Below are positions 54,834 through 64,000 of a DNA stretch of 64,000 nucleotides, in pieces. Source of the DNA: Lactobacillus helsingborgensis. GTDB taxonomy: Bacteria > Bacillota > Bacilli > Lactobacillales > Lactobacillaceae. A model generated the notes under the pieces. That model was not told the origin of the DNA, did not search any database, and saw only the letters and a list, made by a program, of their open reading frames with translations. The stretch's first letter is position 1, and each line of letters starts with the position of its first letter. The position numbers and the translations under genes are program-made. Where the stretch lies: positions 44,536 to 108,535 of the forward strand of contig NZ_KQ034047.1 of assembly GCF_000970855.1 (NCBI RefSeq), in the 5' to 3' direction.

Positions 54834-54865
54834 TATATAATCCTCCCCTCACTAAATCCGCAGTA

Positions 54866-55132
54866 TTAAACAGATTTTTTGACAATTTCAACTAAACGAA
54901 AGCGTTTTGTACGAGATAATGGACGAGTTTCCATGATACGAACAGTATCGCCAACTTTAGCTTCATTTTTTTCATCTTGTGCGTAGTATTTCTTTGAATA
55001 TCTAATACGCTTCTTGTAAACAGGGTGATTCTTATAAGTATCAACAACTACAGTGATAGTTTTGTCGTTCTTATCAGAAATTACTTGGCCTTGATATACA
55101 TGACGATGATTTCTTTCGATTGATTCGCTCAA
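54866..55132 (-). CDS. rpsQ: 30S ribosomal protein S17
   Basis: An 88-residue S17 ([49 protein letters not shown]). Confidence 0.97.
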   Translation of the reverse strand: MSESIERNHRHVYQGQVISDKNDKTITVVVDTYKNHPVYKKRIRYSKKYYAQDEKNEAKVGDTVRIMETRPLSRTKRFRLVEIVKKSV

Positions 55133-55150
55133 GTTAATAACTCCCTTCCA

Positions 55151-55348
55151 CTAATCTTTTTCCAATGCTTTTTCGCTGAGAATTGTTTTAATTCTAGCAA
55201 TATTTTTGCGGACTTTACCTAGGCGAGCGGTATTTTCTAATTGACCCGTTGCTTGTTGAAAGCGCAAGTTGAAAAGCTCTTCTTTGTATTGCTTTTCCTT
55301 GTCTAACATTTGATCAGTGGTTAATGCTCTGATATCTTTAGCCTTCAT
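55151..55348 (-). CDS. rpmC: 50S ribosomal protein L29
   Basis: A 65-residue L29 ([43 protein letters not shown]). ATG 55348 lies inside the last codons of rplP (11-bp overlap). Confidence 0.96.
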   Translation of the reverse strand: MKAKDIRALTTDQMLDKEKQYKEELFNLRFQQATGQLENTARLGKVRKNIARIKTILSEKALEKD

Positions 55349-55778
55349 TAGAATTGCCACCTACTTCCGAACTTTTAGTCACAAACTTACATTTAATCGG
55401 TAACTTAGTTGCAGCTAATCTTAAAGCTTCACGTGCTGTAGCTTCATTAACGCCACCGATTTCAAACATAATCTTTTCTCTCTTGACTACAGCTACCCAG
55501 CCTGCAGGTGCACCTTTACCAGAACCCATACGTACACCAACACCTTTAGCAGTGTATGACTTTTGAGGGAAAATTCTAATCCAAACTTTACCACCACGCT
55601 TCATGTAACGAGTCATCGCAACACGAGCAGCTTCAATTTGTTGAGTAGTAATCCAGTGGGACTCTAAGGCTTGTAAACCATATTCACCAAAAGCAATGGT
55701 TCTACCACCCTTAGCAGCGCCACGCATTTTACCACGAAATTCACGACGGTGCTTTACCCTTTTTGGTACTAGAGGCAT
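55338..55778 (-). CDS. rplP: 50S ribosomal protein L16
   Basis: A 146-residue L16 ([46 protein letters not shown]). Start overlaps the rpsC stop. Confidence 0.97.
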   Translation of the reverse strand: MPLVPKRVKHRREFRGKMRGAAKGGRTIAFGEYGLQALESHWITTQQIEAARVAMTRYMKRGGKVWIRIFPQKSYTAKGVGVRMGSGKGAPAGWVAVVKREKIMFEIGGVNEATAREALRLAATKLPIKCKFVTKSSEVGGNSNEG

Positions 55779-56449
55779 TATTTGTTTCCTCCCTTCGCAG
55801 CTTTTTCGGGCTTCTTACTTTTAGAAGGTAAGATTTCACCCCGGTTAATCCATACTTGAACACCAATTTCACCGTAAGTGGTGAAGGCATTTACCCAAGC
55901 ATAATCAATGTCAGCTCTTAAAGTTTGTAGCGGTACACGACCTTCTGTGTGCCACTCTCTTCTTGCCATGTCAGCACCGTTTAAACGACCAGAAGTTTGC
56001 ACTCTGATTCCTTTAGCACCGGCACGCATTGTTCTTTGAGTAGCTTGACGAGTAGCACGTCTAAAAGCAATACGGGCTTCAAGTTGACTTGCAATACTTT
56101 CGGCTACTAATTTAGCATCAAGATCTGGCTTTTTGATTTCAACAATATTAACGTGTACTTGCTTCTTAGTCAAAGCATTTAATTCTTTTCTTAATGCTTC
56201 AACTTCAGAACCACCTTTACCAATTACCATACCTGGTTTAGAAGTATTGATTGATACGTTGATTCTATTGGCTGCACGTTCAATTTCAACAGTAGAAACA
56301 GAGGCATTCTTCAATTTCTTATCGATGAATTTTCTGATGCGCAGATCTTCATTTAAGGTTTCTTTGTATCCTCTGTCAGCATACCATTTTGATTCCCAGT
56401 CACGAATCACGCCGAGACGAAAACCATTTGGGTTAATTTTCTGACCCAT
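55778..56449 (-). CDS. rpsC: 30S ribosomal protein S3
   Basis: A 223-residue S3 with the KH motif [18 protein letters not shown] and the C-terminal [31 protein letters not shown]. Confidence 0.97.
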   Translation of the reverse strand: MGQKINPNGFRLGVIRDWESKWYADRGYKETLNEDLRIRKFIDKKLKNASVSTVEIERAANRINVSINTSKPGMVIGKGGSEVEALRKELNALTKKQVHVNIVEIKKPDLDAKLVAESIASQLEARIAFRRATRQATQRTMRAGAKGIRVQTSGRLNGADMARREWHTEGRVPLQTLRADIDYAWVNAFTTYGEIGVQVWINRGEILPSKSKKPEKAAKGGNK

Positions 56450-56462
56450 TAATATACCTCCC

Positions 56463-56816
56463 TTAATCGTTCTTTTCTGACACTACTACAACTACGTGAC
56501 TAGTTCTCTTGTTAATAGGAGAAGCCATACCTTTGGCACGTGGTCTAAATCTCTTCAAAGTAGCTCCTTCGTTTACATATGCTTCTGATACGTAAAGATT
56601 GGCACTTTCAAGATCGTAATTGTGTTCTGCATTTGCAATTGCTGAGCGTAAAACTTTTTCAACGATTGGGGAAGCAGCTCTAGGCGTAAATTGCAAGATT
56701 GCCAATGCTTCAGCTACGTCTTTGCCACGAATCAAATCAACGACCAAACGTGCTTTTCTGGGAGCAATGCGAACTGTTCTTGCTTCTGCCCTAGCTGAAC
56801 TAATTTGTTCTGCCAT
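56463..56816 (-). CDS. rplV: 50S ribosomal protein L22
   Basis: A 117-residue L22 ([52 protein letters not shown]). The macrolide-relevant loop is regular. Confidence 0.97.
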   Translation of the reverse strand: MAEQISSARAEARTVRIAPRKARLVVDLIRGKDVAEALAILQFTPRAASPIVEKVLRSAIANAEHNYDLESANLYVSEAYVNEGATLKRFRPRAKGMASPINKRTSHVVVVVSEKND

Positions 56817-56835
56817 TTAAGTGTTTCTCCTTTCT

Positions 56836-57117
56836 TTATTTTGAAGTAGCCTTATCGTCAGATGTCTTGTGTCCACGGAAAGTTCTCGTTGGAACAAATT
56901 CACCTAACTTATGACCAACCATGTCCTCGGTAATATAAACTGGAACATGCTTTCTACCATCGTAAACAGCTATAGTCAAACCAACAAAGGAAGGAAAAAT
57001 AGTTGAACGACGTGACCAAGTCTTAATAACCTGCTTTTTATCTGTATCAGCCTGTGCATCAACCTTCTTTAACAAAGATGCATCAGCAAAAGGCCCTTTT
57101 TTAATACTACGGCTCAT
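56836..57117 (-). CDS. rpsS: 30S ribosomal protein S19
   Basis: A 93-residue S19 ([49 protein letters not shown]). Confidence 0.97.
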   Translation of the reverse strand: MSRSIKKGPFADASLLKKVDAQADTDKKQVIKTWSRRSTIFPSFVGLTIAVYDGRKHVPVYITEDMVGHKLGEFVPTRTFRGHKTSDDKATSK

Positions 57118-57135
57118 TAATTTACCCTCCTTTTA

Positions 57136-57972
57136 CTATTTGCTGCCTTTACGGTGACGTACAATTAACTTCTCGCTGGCTCTCTTACTATTTCTAGTCT
57201 TAATACCGCGAGCTTTCTTACCCCATGGAGTCATTGGTTGTGGACGACCTACTGGAGCCTTACCTTCACCACCACCATGTGGGTGATCGTTAGGGTTCAT
57301 TACGGAACCACGAGATTGTGGGCGTCTGCCTAACCAGCGGCTGCGGCCGGCTTTACCTAATTGGATTAATGAATGTTGTTCATTACCCACAACACCGATA
57401 GTTGCACGACAAACTGATAAAATCTTACGAACTTCACCACTTTGTAATTTAACTAAAGTGTACTTACCGTCGCTACCTAAAACTTGAGCACTGGCTCCAG
57501 CACTTCTTACGAGCTGACCACCTTTTCCTGGTCTTAATTCAATGTTGTGAATTGAAGTACCAGTTGGGATATTCTTTAATGGTAAGGCATTACCTGGCTT
57601 AATATCAGCATTTGCACCAGATTCAACTACATCACCAACATTCAAGCCCTTTGGTGCCAAAATATAAGTTTTGATACCATCAGTATAATGAAGAAGTGCA
57701 ATATTAGCAGTTCTATTTGGATCGTACTCGATAGCCTTAACAACAGCCTTTGCGTTGTCTTTGTTACGCTTGAAATCGATGATACGGTATTTTTGCTTAT
57801 GTCCACCACCACGGTGTCTACTGGTAATATGACCATAAGAGTTACGACCTGCTGTATGTGATTGTGACTCAAGTAATGTACGTTCTGGCTTGCTCTTAGT
57901 AATTTCCGCAAAGTCAGAAGTAGTCATATTACGGCGACCATTTGTGGTTGGCTTATAAATTTTAATAGCCAA
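57136..57972 (-). CDS. rplB: 50S ribosomal protein L2
   Basis: A 278-residue L2 ([48 protein letters not shown] with the conserved peptidyl-transfer-centre His). Confidence 0.97.
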   Translation of the reverse strand: MAIKIYKPTTNGRRNMTTSDFAEITKSKPERTLLESQSHTAGRNSYGHITSRHRGGGHKQKYRIIDFKRNKDNAKAVVKAIEYDPNRTANIALLHYTDGIKTYILAPKGLNVGDVVESGANADIKPGNALPLKNIPTGTSIHNIELRPGKGGQLVRSAGASAQVLGSDGKYTLVKLQSGEVRKILSVCRATIGVVGNEQHSLIQLGKAGRSRWLGRRPQSRGSVMNPNDHPHGGGEGKAPVGRPQPMTPWGKKARGIKTRNSKRASEKLIVRHRKGSK

Positions 57973-57987
57973 TTGACTGACCTCCTA

Positions 57988-58299
57988 TTACTTATTTTCT
58001 TCTTTATTTTCGTTATCGTCTTTGAAAATTTTGATGTCGTTTGAATCTTCAGTTAAAGTGACAATTGCCTTACGAGTACGAGCTGTTTTACCAGTATAAC
58101 GGCCAACACGCTTGTCCTTACCACGAACATTCATGATATTAACTTTCTTAACCTTAACATCAAAAATTTCTTCAACGGCGTCACGAACTTGAGTCTTGGT
58201 TGCAGTTAAAAGCACGTTGAAAGTGTACTTCTTATCATCCATTAAGTTCGTTGACTTTTCAGTAATGACAGGTCTTAAAATGATATCATGTGCACTCAT
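57988..58299 (-). CDS. rplW: 50S ribosomal protein L23
   Basis: A 103-residue L23 ([43 protein letters not shown]). Overlaps rplD by 4 bp. Confidence 0.97.
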   Translation of the reverse strand: MSAHDIILRPVITEKSTNLMDDKKYTFNVLLTATKTQVRDAVEEIFDVKVKKVNIMNVRGKDKRVGRYTGKTARTRKAIVTLTEDSNDIKIFKDDNENKEENK

Positions 58300-58928
58300 T
58301 TCGTCGAAGCCCCCTCAACATTCTTTTCAATCTTTTCAATAGCTTCTTTAGTCAAAACTAACTTGTCATAATCGACAACATCTTCAACGTTCAAGCCATT
58401 AGCAGTAATCACTTTAACGTTTGGCAAGTTTTTAGCTGAAAGCTGTACGTTCTTGTCTTCAGAAACAACCAGAACCTTACCTTCAATCTTTAAGCTGTCC
58501 AATAATGACTTGAATTCTTTTGTTTTAGGAGCAGACATTGTTAACTGGTCTAAAACAATCAAATCTTCATCAAGCAATTTTTGGGAAAGAACTGACTTGA
58601 TAGCCAAGCGCCGTTGCTTTCTCGGCATTGAGTAAGCGTATGAGCGAGGAGTTGGTCCGAAGACTACACCACCGCCACGCCATTGTGGTGAACGGATAGA
58701 ACCTTGACGAGCACGACCTGTACCCTTTTGCTTCCAAGGCTTTTTACCACCACCACGAACAGCGGATCTATTCTTAACCTTTGAGGTTCCTTGACGCTTG
58801 CCAGCTCTTTGTCTGATAATTGCGTCGAAAACAACGCTCTCATTTGGTTTAATACCAAATACTTCATCATTTAAAGTAACTTCACCAGCATCTTTGCCTT
58901 TTTGATCAATAACTTTAAAATTAGCCAT
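58296..58928 (-). CDS. rplD: 50S ribosomal protein L4
   Basis: A 210-residue L4 ([56 protein letters not shown]). Confidence 0.97.
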   Translation of the reverse strand: MANFKVIDQKGKDAGEVTLNDEVFGIKPNESVVFDAIIRQRAGKRQGTSKVKNRSAVRGGGKKPWKQKGTGRARQGSIRSPQWRGGGVVFGPTPRSYAYSMPRKQRRLAIKSVLSQKLLDEDLIVLDQLTMSAPKTKEFKSLLDSLKIEGKVLVVSEDKNVQLSAKNLPNVKVITANGLNVEDVVDYDKLVLTKEAIEKIEKNVEGASTK

Positions 58929-58942
58929 TCTAGTCCTCCTTC

Positions 58943-59572
58943 CTATTTATTATTCTTAACAGCAGATCTAACAGTAAGCAATGAATTCTTAGCACCAGGT
59001 ACGTTACCCTTAATTAATAATACATTCTTATCTGCTACAACTTTTTCAATTACTAAGTTTTCAATGGTAACTTTCTTCATTCCCATGTGACCTGGCAAGC
59101 GCTTGCCTTTAGGTACACGGTTAATGATGGAACCCATTGAGCCAGGAATTCTGTGGTATCTTGAACCATGAGTTTCTGGTCCACGTGATTGGCCCCAACG
59201 TTTGATGTTACCTTGGTATCCATGACCTCTTGTAGTACCAGTGACGTCAACAACGTCACCTTCCTTAAATGTGTCCACAGTAACTTCTGAGCCGACTTCG
59301 TAGTCCTTAAGCTCAACTCCGCGGATTTCACGTATGAAGCGCTTAGGCGAAGTCTTTGCTTTTGCAGCATGACCTTTTTCCGGTTTGTTGCTCAAAACTT
59401 CACGCTTATCTTGATATCCTAATTGAACTGCTTCGTAACCGTCTGATTCAACAGTCTTAACTTGCATAACAACGTTAGGAGTTGCTTCAACAACTGTTAC
59501 GGGCACAAGGATACCATCTTTAGTGAAGATTTGAGTCATACCAACTTTTCTTCCTAAGATTCCTTTGGTCAT
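58943..59572 (-). CDS. rplC: 50S ribosomal protein L3
   Basis: A 209-residue L3 ([53 protein letters not shown]). Confidence 0.97.
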   Translation of the reverse strand: MTKGILGRKVGMTQIFTKDGILVPVTVVEATPNVVMQVKTVESDGYEAVQLGYQDKREVLSNKPEKGHAAKAKTSPKRFIREIRGVELKDYEVGSEVTVDTFKEGDVVDVTGTTRGHGYQGNIKRWGQSRGPETHGSRYHRIPGSMGSIINRVPKGKRLPGHMGMKKVTIENLVIEKVVADKNVLLIKGNVPGAKNSLLTVRSAVKNNK

Positions 59573-59598
59573 GATTACACCTCTTTCTTTTTTAAAAA

Positions 59599-59907
59599 TT
59601 AAAGTTTAATTTCGATGTCAACACCGCTTGGTAAATCAAGCTTCATTAAAGAGTCAACAGTTTTAGGTGTTGGGTTTAAAATATCGATTAAACGCTTATG
59701 TGTGCGCATTTCGAATTGTTCACGTGAATCCTTGTTCTTATGTGGTGAACGCAAAACAGTGAACAATACCCTTTCTGTTGGCAATGGAACTGGACCTGAA
59801 ATTTCGGCTCCAGTCCTCTTAGCTGTAGCTACGATCTTAGCAGCTGATTCATCGAGAATACCATGTTCGTAAGACTTAAGTCTAATACGAATTGATTGAC
59901 TTGCCAT
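59599..59907 (-). CDS. rpsJ: 30S ribosomal protein S10
   Basis: A 102-residue S10 ([61 protein letters not shown]). First gene of the S10-spc-alpha block that runs to rplQ. Also a transcription antitermination factor (NusE). Confidence 0.97.
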   Translation of the reverse strand: MASQSIRIRLKSYEHGILDESAAKIVATAKRTGAEISGPVPLPTERVLFTVLRSPHKNKDSREQFEMRTHKRLIDILNPTPKTVDSLMKLDLPSGVDIEIKL

Positions 59908-59929
59908 TAAATTACCTCCTCAACGTCTT

Positions 59930-60060
59930 CTTTAAAAGATGACTAGCTTCCGCAAAAATTCCCGGCACTACCTCTGTGGCAATGCAGCCTGGTGTGCCGC
60001 AACCTTTTGCATCAATGCTTTACAACAAAATGCGTTTTAGGGCAGAATATGCCCTAGACG
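59930..60060 (-). ncRNA. Structured leader of the S10 operon
   Basis: A leader of about 150 bases between the promoter and rpsJ. Minus-strand order: a stem-loop around CTAGGGCATATTCTGCCCTA (about 60026-60060), then GGTTGCGGCACACCAGG with GTGCCGGGAATTTTTGCGG, which can form a branched GC-rich structure. It has no terminator tail. It is likely a ribosomal-protein-binding leader of the Lactobacillales S10 type, by position and structure only. Confidence 0.5.
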
Positions 60061-60070
60061 CACAAAAAAT

Positions 60071-60099
60071 AGTATACCTGTTTTAAGCTGAAATATCAA
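60071..60099 (-). promoter_or_regulatory. Promoter of the S10-spc-alpha operon
   Basis: Minus-strand TTGATA (complement at 60094-60099), 17-bp spacer, TATACT (complement at 60071-60076). Confidence 0.8.
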
Positions 60100-60272
60100 G
60101 GATTATAGGATAAAATTTCTTAATATAATGCAAAAATTAGTATTGTTTTTACATAAAATTTGACTGCTAAATTATTAGCGCTGTTTAAAATACTACCTCA
60201 AATAAATCTTAGCAAGTTATTTGCCTATTCCTGAGCATAAGTAAAAAACAAATTTATTGCCTAATAAACATA
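60100..60272. other. Gap between fusA terminator and S10 promoter
   Basis: AT-rich, no gene or clear signal seen. Confidence 0.5.
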
Positions 60273-60310
60273 TAAAAAAGAGCTATTGGACTTGCCAATA
60301 GCTCTTTTTC
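60273..60310 (-). terminator. Terminator of rpsL-rpsG-fusA
   Basis: AAAAAGAGCTATTGG/CCAATAGCTCTTTTT hairpin with a run of U on the minus strand, directly after the fusA stop. Confidence 0.9.
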
Positions 60311-60313
60311 TAA

Positions 60314-62407
60314 TTAGTCAGCGTTACCGCCGCGTTTTTTAATAATATCTTCTTGAATAGATTTAGGTGTTGGTGAGTAGTGATCAAAGACCATTGTGAA
60401 TGTACCACGACCTTGAGTTGAAGAACGCAAGGTTGTAGCATAACCAAACATTTCAGCAAGTGGAACCATTGAATTCAATACTTTAGCACCTGAACGATCC
60501 TGCATGTTGTCCATAGTACCACGACGTGCAGTAATTGAACCCATAACGTCACCTAAATATTCTTCAGGCGTAATTACCTGAACTTTCATAATAGGCTCAA
60601 GAATAACAGCACCAGCCTTAGGAGCAGCATTTCTCAATGCTAATGATGCAGCAACTTTGAAGGCAGCTTCAGATGAGTCGACTTCGTGGTAACTACCATC
60701 ATAAAGCTTAGCTTTAACATCGATCAATGGGTAACCGGCAAGAATACCGTTCTTCATTGACTCTTGCAAACCAGCATCTACAGCAGGGATAAATTCACGA
60801 GGTACGACACCACCAACAATGGCATCTTCAAATTCGTAACCTTTTCCTCTTTCATTTGGTGTAAATTCAATCCAAACGTCACCATATTGACCTTTACCAC
60901 CTGATTGACGCACGAATTTACCTTGTGCTTTAGCAGGCTTAGTGAAGGTTTCACGGTAAGCAACTTGCGGTTCACCAATTTTAGCTTCAACGTGGAACTC
61001 ACGCTTCATACGTTCAACCATTATTTGCAGGTGTAATTCACCCATTCCGGAAATCAAAGTTTGACCGGTTTCAGCGTTTGTTTCTGCTCTAAAAGTTGGG
61101 TCCTCTTCAGTCAATTTTTGCAAAGCAACATCAAGTTTGTCACGGTCAGCTTTTGATTCTGGCTCAATTGAAACTTGAATAACTGGATCTGGAACTTCCA
61201 AACTTTCCAAAATTAAGGCGTGATCAGGATCAGTCAATGAATCACCAGTTGTGGTGTTCTTCAAACCAATAGCACCCGCAATATCACCAGAAAAGACTTC
61301 AGGAATCTCACTTCTGGAGTTAGCATGCATTTGCAACAAACGACCAACACGTTCACGGCTGTTCTTGGAAGCGTTCAAAACGTATGAACCTGATTCTAGG
61401 GAACCAGTATAAACACGAATATAAGTCAAACGACCAACAAATGGGTCAGTAGCAATCTTAAATGCTAAAGCTGAGAATGGTTTGTCATCCCCTGCTACTA
61501 ATTCAACTTCTTCGCCAGTCTTTGGATCATGAGCAACATAAGGCTTAACATCTAATGGTGATGGCAAGTAGTCAACAACACCATCAAGCATCATTTGTAC
61601 ACCCTTGTTCTTGAATGCTGAACCGGCAAATACTGGGAAAACCTTCAATTCCAGTGTAGCTTTACGAATAGCAGCCTTTAATTCATCAACGGAAATTTCA
61701 TCACCGTTAAGGTATTTTTCCATGATGTCATCATCAACATCAGCTACTTGTTCAATTAATTCAGCTCGACGCTTTTCAGCTTCTTCTTTGTATTCGTCTG
61801 GAACTGGAATAGTATCCCATTTAGAGCCAAGTTTATCTTCATCATAAACATCGGCTACCATATTGAGTAAGTCAATAACTCCTTCAAAGCTTTCGGCAGA
61901 GCCGATTGGCATTTGGACAGCCAAAGCGTTGGCGTTTAAACGTTCATGCAAAGAAGTAACAGATTTGTCAAAATCCGCACCAATCTTGTCCATCTTGTTT
62001 ACAAAAACAATTCGAGGAACACCGTAAGTTTCAGCTTGGCGCCAAACGTTTTCAGTTTGAGGCTCAACACCAGCTTGAGCATCAAGAACAGTTACAGCCC
62101 CATCAAGTACACGAAGTGAACGTTCAACTTCAATAGTGAAGTCAACGTGTCCTGGGGTATCAATAATGTTTATTCTGTAGTCATGCCATTGTGCAGTAGT
62201 AGCTGCAGAAGTAATGGTGATACCACGTTCTTTTTCTTCATCCATCCAATCCATTTGTGAGTCACCCTCATGGGTTTCACCAATTTTATGGATTTTTCCA
62301 GTGTAATAAAGAATACGCTCTGTTGTGGTAGTTTTACCCGCATCAATGTGGGCCATAATACCAATATTACGTGTTTTTTCTAATGGAAATTCACGCTTAT
62401 TAGCCAT
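60314..62407 (-). CDS. fusA: Elongation factor G
   Basis: A 697-residue translation GTPase with G1 [15 protein letters not shown], the switch [12 protein letters not shown]3 DTPGH, G4 NKMDK and the domain IV-V region ([32 protein letters not shown]). It drives translocation. Third gene of the str operon. tuf does not follow it here. Confidence 0.98.
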   Translation of the reverse strand: MANKREFPLEKTRNIGIMAHIDAGKTTTTERILYYTGKIHKIGETHEGDSQMDWMDEEKERGITITSAATTAQWHDYRINIIDTPGHVDFTIEVERSLRVLDGAVTVLDAQAGVEPQTENVWRQAETYGVPRIVFVNKMDKIGADFDKSVTSLHERLNANALAVQMPIGSAESFEGVIDLLNMVADVYDEDKLGSKWDTIPVPDEYKEEAEKRRAELIEQVADVDDDIMEKYLNGDEISVDELKAAIRKATLELKVFPVFAGSAFKNKGVQMMLDGVVDYLPSPLDVKPYVAHDPKTGEEVELVAGDDKPFSALAFKIATDPFVGRLTYIRVYTGSLESGSYVLNASKNSRERVGRLLQMHANSRSEIPEVFSGDIAGAIGLKNTTTGDSLTDPDHALILESLEVPDPVIQVSIEPESKADRDKLDVALQKLTEEDPTFRAETNAETGQTLISGMGELHLQIMVERMKREFHVEAKIGEPQVAYRETFTKPAKAQGKFVRQSGGKGQYGDVWIEFTPNERGKGYEFEDAIVGGVVPREFIPAVDAGLQESMKNGILAGYPLIDVKAKLYDGSYHEVDSSEAAFKVAASLALRNAAPKAGAVILEPIMKVQVITPEEYLGDVMGSITARRGTMDNMQDRSGAKVLNSMVPLAEMFGYATTLRSSTQGRGTFTMVFDHYSPTPKSIQEDIIKKRGGNAD

Positions 62408-62429
62408 AGATTTTTCCTCTCCTTAAAAA

Positions 62430-62900
62430 TTAGAAACGATAATGTGCAAATGCACGGTTGGCTTCAGCCATACGGTGAACATCTTCACGCTTCTTAACTG
62501 CTGAACCAGTGTTGTTTGAGGCATCAATAATTTCATTAGCTAAGCGTTCATCCATAGTATGTTCATTACGTAAACGAGCGTATGAAACTAACCATCTTAA
62601 CCCTAAAGTGGTTTTTCTTTCTGGGCGAACCTCAACTGGAATTTGGTAGTTTGAACCACCAATACGGCGTGCTCTAACTTCCAAAACTGGCATAATGTTG
62701 TTCATTGCTTCTTCAAAAACATCAAGTGGCTCCTTGCCAGTCTTTTCTTTAACAATGTCAAAAGCATCATAAAGGATTGAAGATGCCTTAGCTCTTTTAC
62801 CATCAATCATCAAGTGGTTGATTAACTTAGTTACAAGCTTTGAATTGTATACTGGATCTGCTAAAATATCTCTTTTAGCTACATGTCCTTTTCTAGGCAT
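62430..62900 (-). CDS. rpsG: 30S ribosomal protein S7
   Basis: A 156-residue S7 ([55 protein letters not shown]). Confidence 0.97.
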   Translation of the reverse strand: MPRKGHVAKRDILADPVYNSKLVTKLINHLMIDGKRAKASSILYDAFDIVKEKTGKEPLDVFEEAMNNIMPVLEVRARRIGGSNYQIPVEVRPERKTTLGLRWLVSYARLRNEHTMDERLANEIIDASNNTGSAVKKREDVHRMAEANRAFAHYRF

Positions 62901-62914
62901 TATTTAACTCCTCC

Positions 62915-63322
62915 TTAATCTTTCTTGGCACCGTACTTAGAGCGACCTTGCTTTCTGCCGTCAACACCGGCAGTATCAAGAGCACCACGAATAATATGGT
63001 AACGAACACCAGGAAGGTCCTTAACACGACCACCACGGATTAAGACAACGGAGTGTTCCTGCAAGTTGTGGCCTTCGCCTGGGATGTATGCAGTAACTTC
63101 AATTAAGTTTGAAAGACGTACACGAGCATACTTACGTAAAGCTGAGTTTGGTTTCTTTGGTGTCATAGTGCCCACACGAGTTGCTACTCCACGCATTTGA
63201 GGAGCAGGATTTGCTATAAGCTCCTTTTTCATACTATTGTAACCGTAGCTTAAAGCTGGTGATTTTGATTTTGTCGTCTTTGAATGACGGCCTTTTCTTA
63301 CCAATTGGTTAATGGTTGGCAT
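62915..63322 (-). CDS. rpsL: 30S ribosomal protein S12
   Basis: A 135-residue S12 ([79 protein letters not shown]). The residues linked to streptomycin resistance, Lys in TPKKPNS and in GRVKDLPG, are the wild-type ones. An extra 10 or so residues near [16 protein letters not shown] are typical of Firmicutes. Confidence 0.97.
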   Translation of the reverse strand: MPTINQLVRKGRHSKTTKSKSPALSYGYNSMKKELIANPAPQMRGVATRVGTMTPKKPNSALRKYARVRLSNLIEVTAYIPGEGHNLQEHSVVLIRGGRVKDLPGVRYHIIRGALDTAGVDGRKQGRSKYGAKKD

Positions 63323-63360
63323 TAAATTTTCCTCCTAAAAAATGATTATTTTGTTCACAC

Positions 63361-63388
63361 ACCCAGGAGTTTCTTTTTTAACTCCTAG
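63361..63388 (-). promoter_or_regulatory. Leader hairpin before rpsL
   Basis: CTAGGAGTT/AACTCCTGG-type stem in the rpsL leader (minus strand), without U-run. It may be a protein-binding or stability element of the str operon. Confidence 0.45.
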
Positions 63389-63414
63389 AGAATTCTTCAA
63401 AATACACAATGACT

Positions 63415-63442
63415 ATTGTACTCGTTTATCAAAAAATTGCAA
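63415..63442 (-). promoter_or_regulatory. Promoter of the str operon
   Basis: Minus-strand TTGCAA (63437-63442), 16-bp spacer, TACAAT (complement at 63415-63420). Confidence 0.7.
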
Positions 63443-63498
63443 ATCATTTTTCTCAAGAAAAAAGACCCATCTTGCGTACTTGTATATAGGAGGCAAAA

Positions 63499-64000
63499 AT
63501 GGACTGGCTTTTTAATATCTGTAGTTTTTTAATAGGAACTTGTTTAGCTTCACATGCGTGTGTTGTTGTAGACCGTCTTGGCAAAGAGGATTTTATCTTT
63601 TCACGCTCTAAATGTAACTATTGCGGCTGTGAGTTATGCTTGCTTGATGAAATTCCATTAATTTCCTATTTATTTTTAAAAGGGCGCTGTCGCTATTGTC
63701 ATTCTGCAATTCCAATTGAATACTGGGTAATTGAATTTATCGGTGGCAGCGCCTATTGTACTATCAACTTCGCCGATAAGAACAATATTCTGACAGCGGT
63801 TGTAATTTTTTGTCTACTGTTAGCTGCTATTAGCGATTATCAAAAGCAGGCATTTGACGTGATACTAATTCTGCCCGCATTGATCTTGGCTTTACTTCAA
63901 GGTAGTAAAACCGTGCCGCAATACACTATTGTTGACTATTTTCAATTATTGCCCATTTTAATTCTCTTTATCTATGAAATATATCGGCAAAAACTGGGTA
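63499..64000 (+). CDS. comC: Type IV prepilin peptidase (ComC/PilD-like), 5' part
   Basis: The first 167 codons are visible; the gene runs off the right edge. ATG 63499 follows AGGAGG. The N-terminus (FLIGTCLASHACVVVDRL) and cytosolic zinc region (SRSKCNYCGCELC ... LKGRCRYCHSAIPIEYWVIEFIGG) match prepilin peptidases with two CxxC pairs. A first catalytic Asp is in AAISDYQKQAFDV. Such enzymes process ComGC-type pseudopilins for DNA uptake, which fits the sigH/comX-like factor at 9879. No CIN-box promoter was recognised. Confidence 0.9.
   Translation, partial: MDWLFNICSFLIGTCLASHACVVVDRLGKEDFIFSRSKCNYCGCELCLLDEIPLISYLFLKGRCRYCHSAIPIEYWVIEFIGGSAYCTINFADKNNILTAVVIFCLLLAAISDYQKQAFDVILILPALILALLQGSKTVPQYTIVDYFQLLPILILFIYEIYRQKLG

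Overview
The window looks like a low-GC Firmicute chromosome, most probably Lactobacillus in the strict sense (acidophilus/delbrueckii relatives). The reasons are an exported protein with a lactobacillar S-layer-associated (SLAP) domain at the left edge, pepC aminopeptidase, a two-gene galK-galT Leloir cluster with a cre-like site, a choloylglycine-hydrolase-family enzyme, and a classic Firmicute order of ribosomal protein genes. No rRNA, tRNA, CRISPR array or insertion sequence was seen.

Layout. 1-525: 5' part of a secreted SLAP plus CAP-like protein (minus strand). 811-9386: rpmG-secE-nusG-rplK-rplA and rplJ-rplL, with a complete phosphate uptake operon (pstS-C-A-B-B-phoU) lying between rplA and rplJ. 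9589-16935: a sigH/comX-like sigma factor, rlmB, mrnC, cysS, gltX, radA, dut, all minus strand and in the order known from other Firmicutes. 17049-29872: accessory metabolism: a GNAT-like protein, pepC, galT-galK, a kinase-like ATPase, two histidine phosphatases, a CDF metal exporter, an sdpR-sdpI-like pair behind a perfect 40-bp palindrome, a HAD-like protein without its catalytic aspartates, a DJ-1/PfpI protein and an Ntn-type amide hydrolase.

29930-33700 is the most interesting part. It is AT-rich and carries a DarT-DarG DNA ADP-ribosylation toxin-antitoxin pair. The pair sits directly downstream of an Rgg/MutR-type regulator, with a 19-bp perfect palindrome next to the putative darT promoter. 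A 38-residue peptide ORF reads divergently from the regulator. This suggests a toxin-antitoxin (possibly anti-phage) system under peptide quorum control. That link is an inference from gene order and sequence signals.

33700-41515: a PacL-type cation ATPase, a candidate small RNA, a padR-DUF1700-DUF4097 envelope-stress-like operon, a divergent MacB-type ABC exporter behind a second perfect 19-bp palindrome, and a DUF6176 protein. 41613-63322: the large translation block on the minus strand, read from right to left: rpsL-rpsG-fusA, then the S10/spc/alpha operons (rpsJ to rplQ), then ecfA1-ecfA2-ecfT-truA-rplM-rpsI. 63499-64000: the 5' part of a plus-strand type IV prepilin peptidase (comC-like).

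Regulatory RNA signals are frequent in front of the ribosomal genes: an L10 leader with its terminator, two copies of an L1-operator-like element (before rplK and before rplA), a terminator hairpin between secE and nusG, and long leaders before rplM, rpsJ and rpsL.
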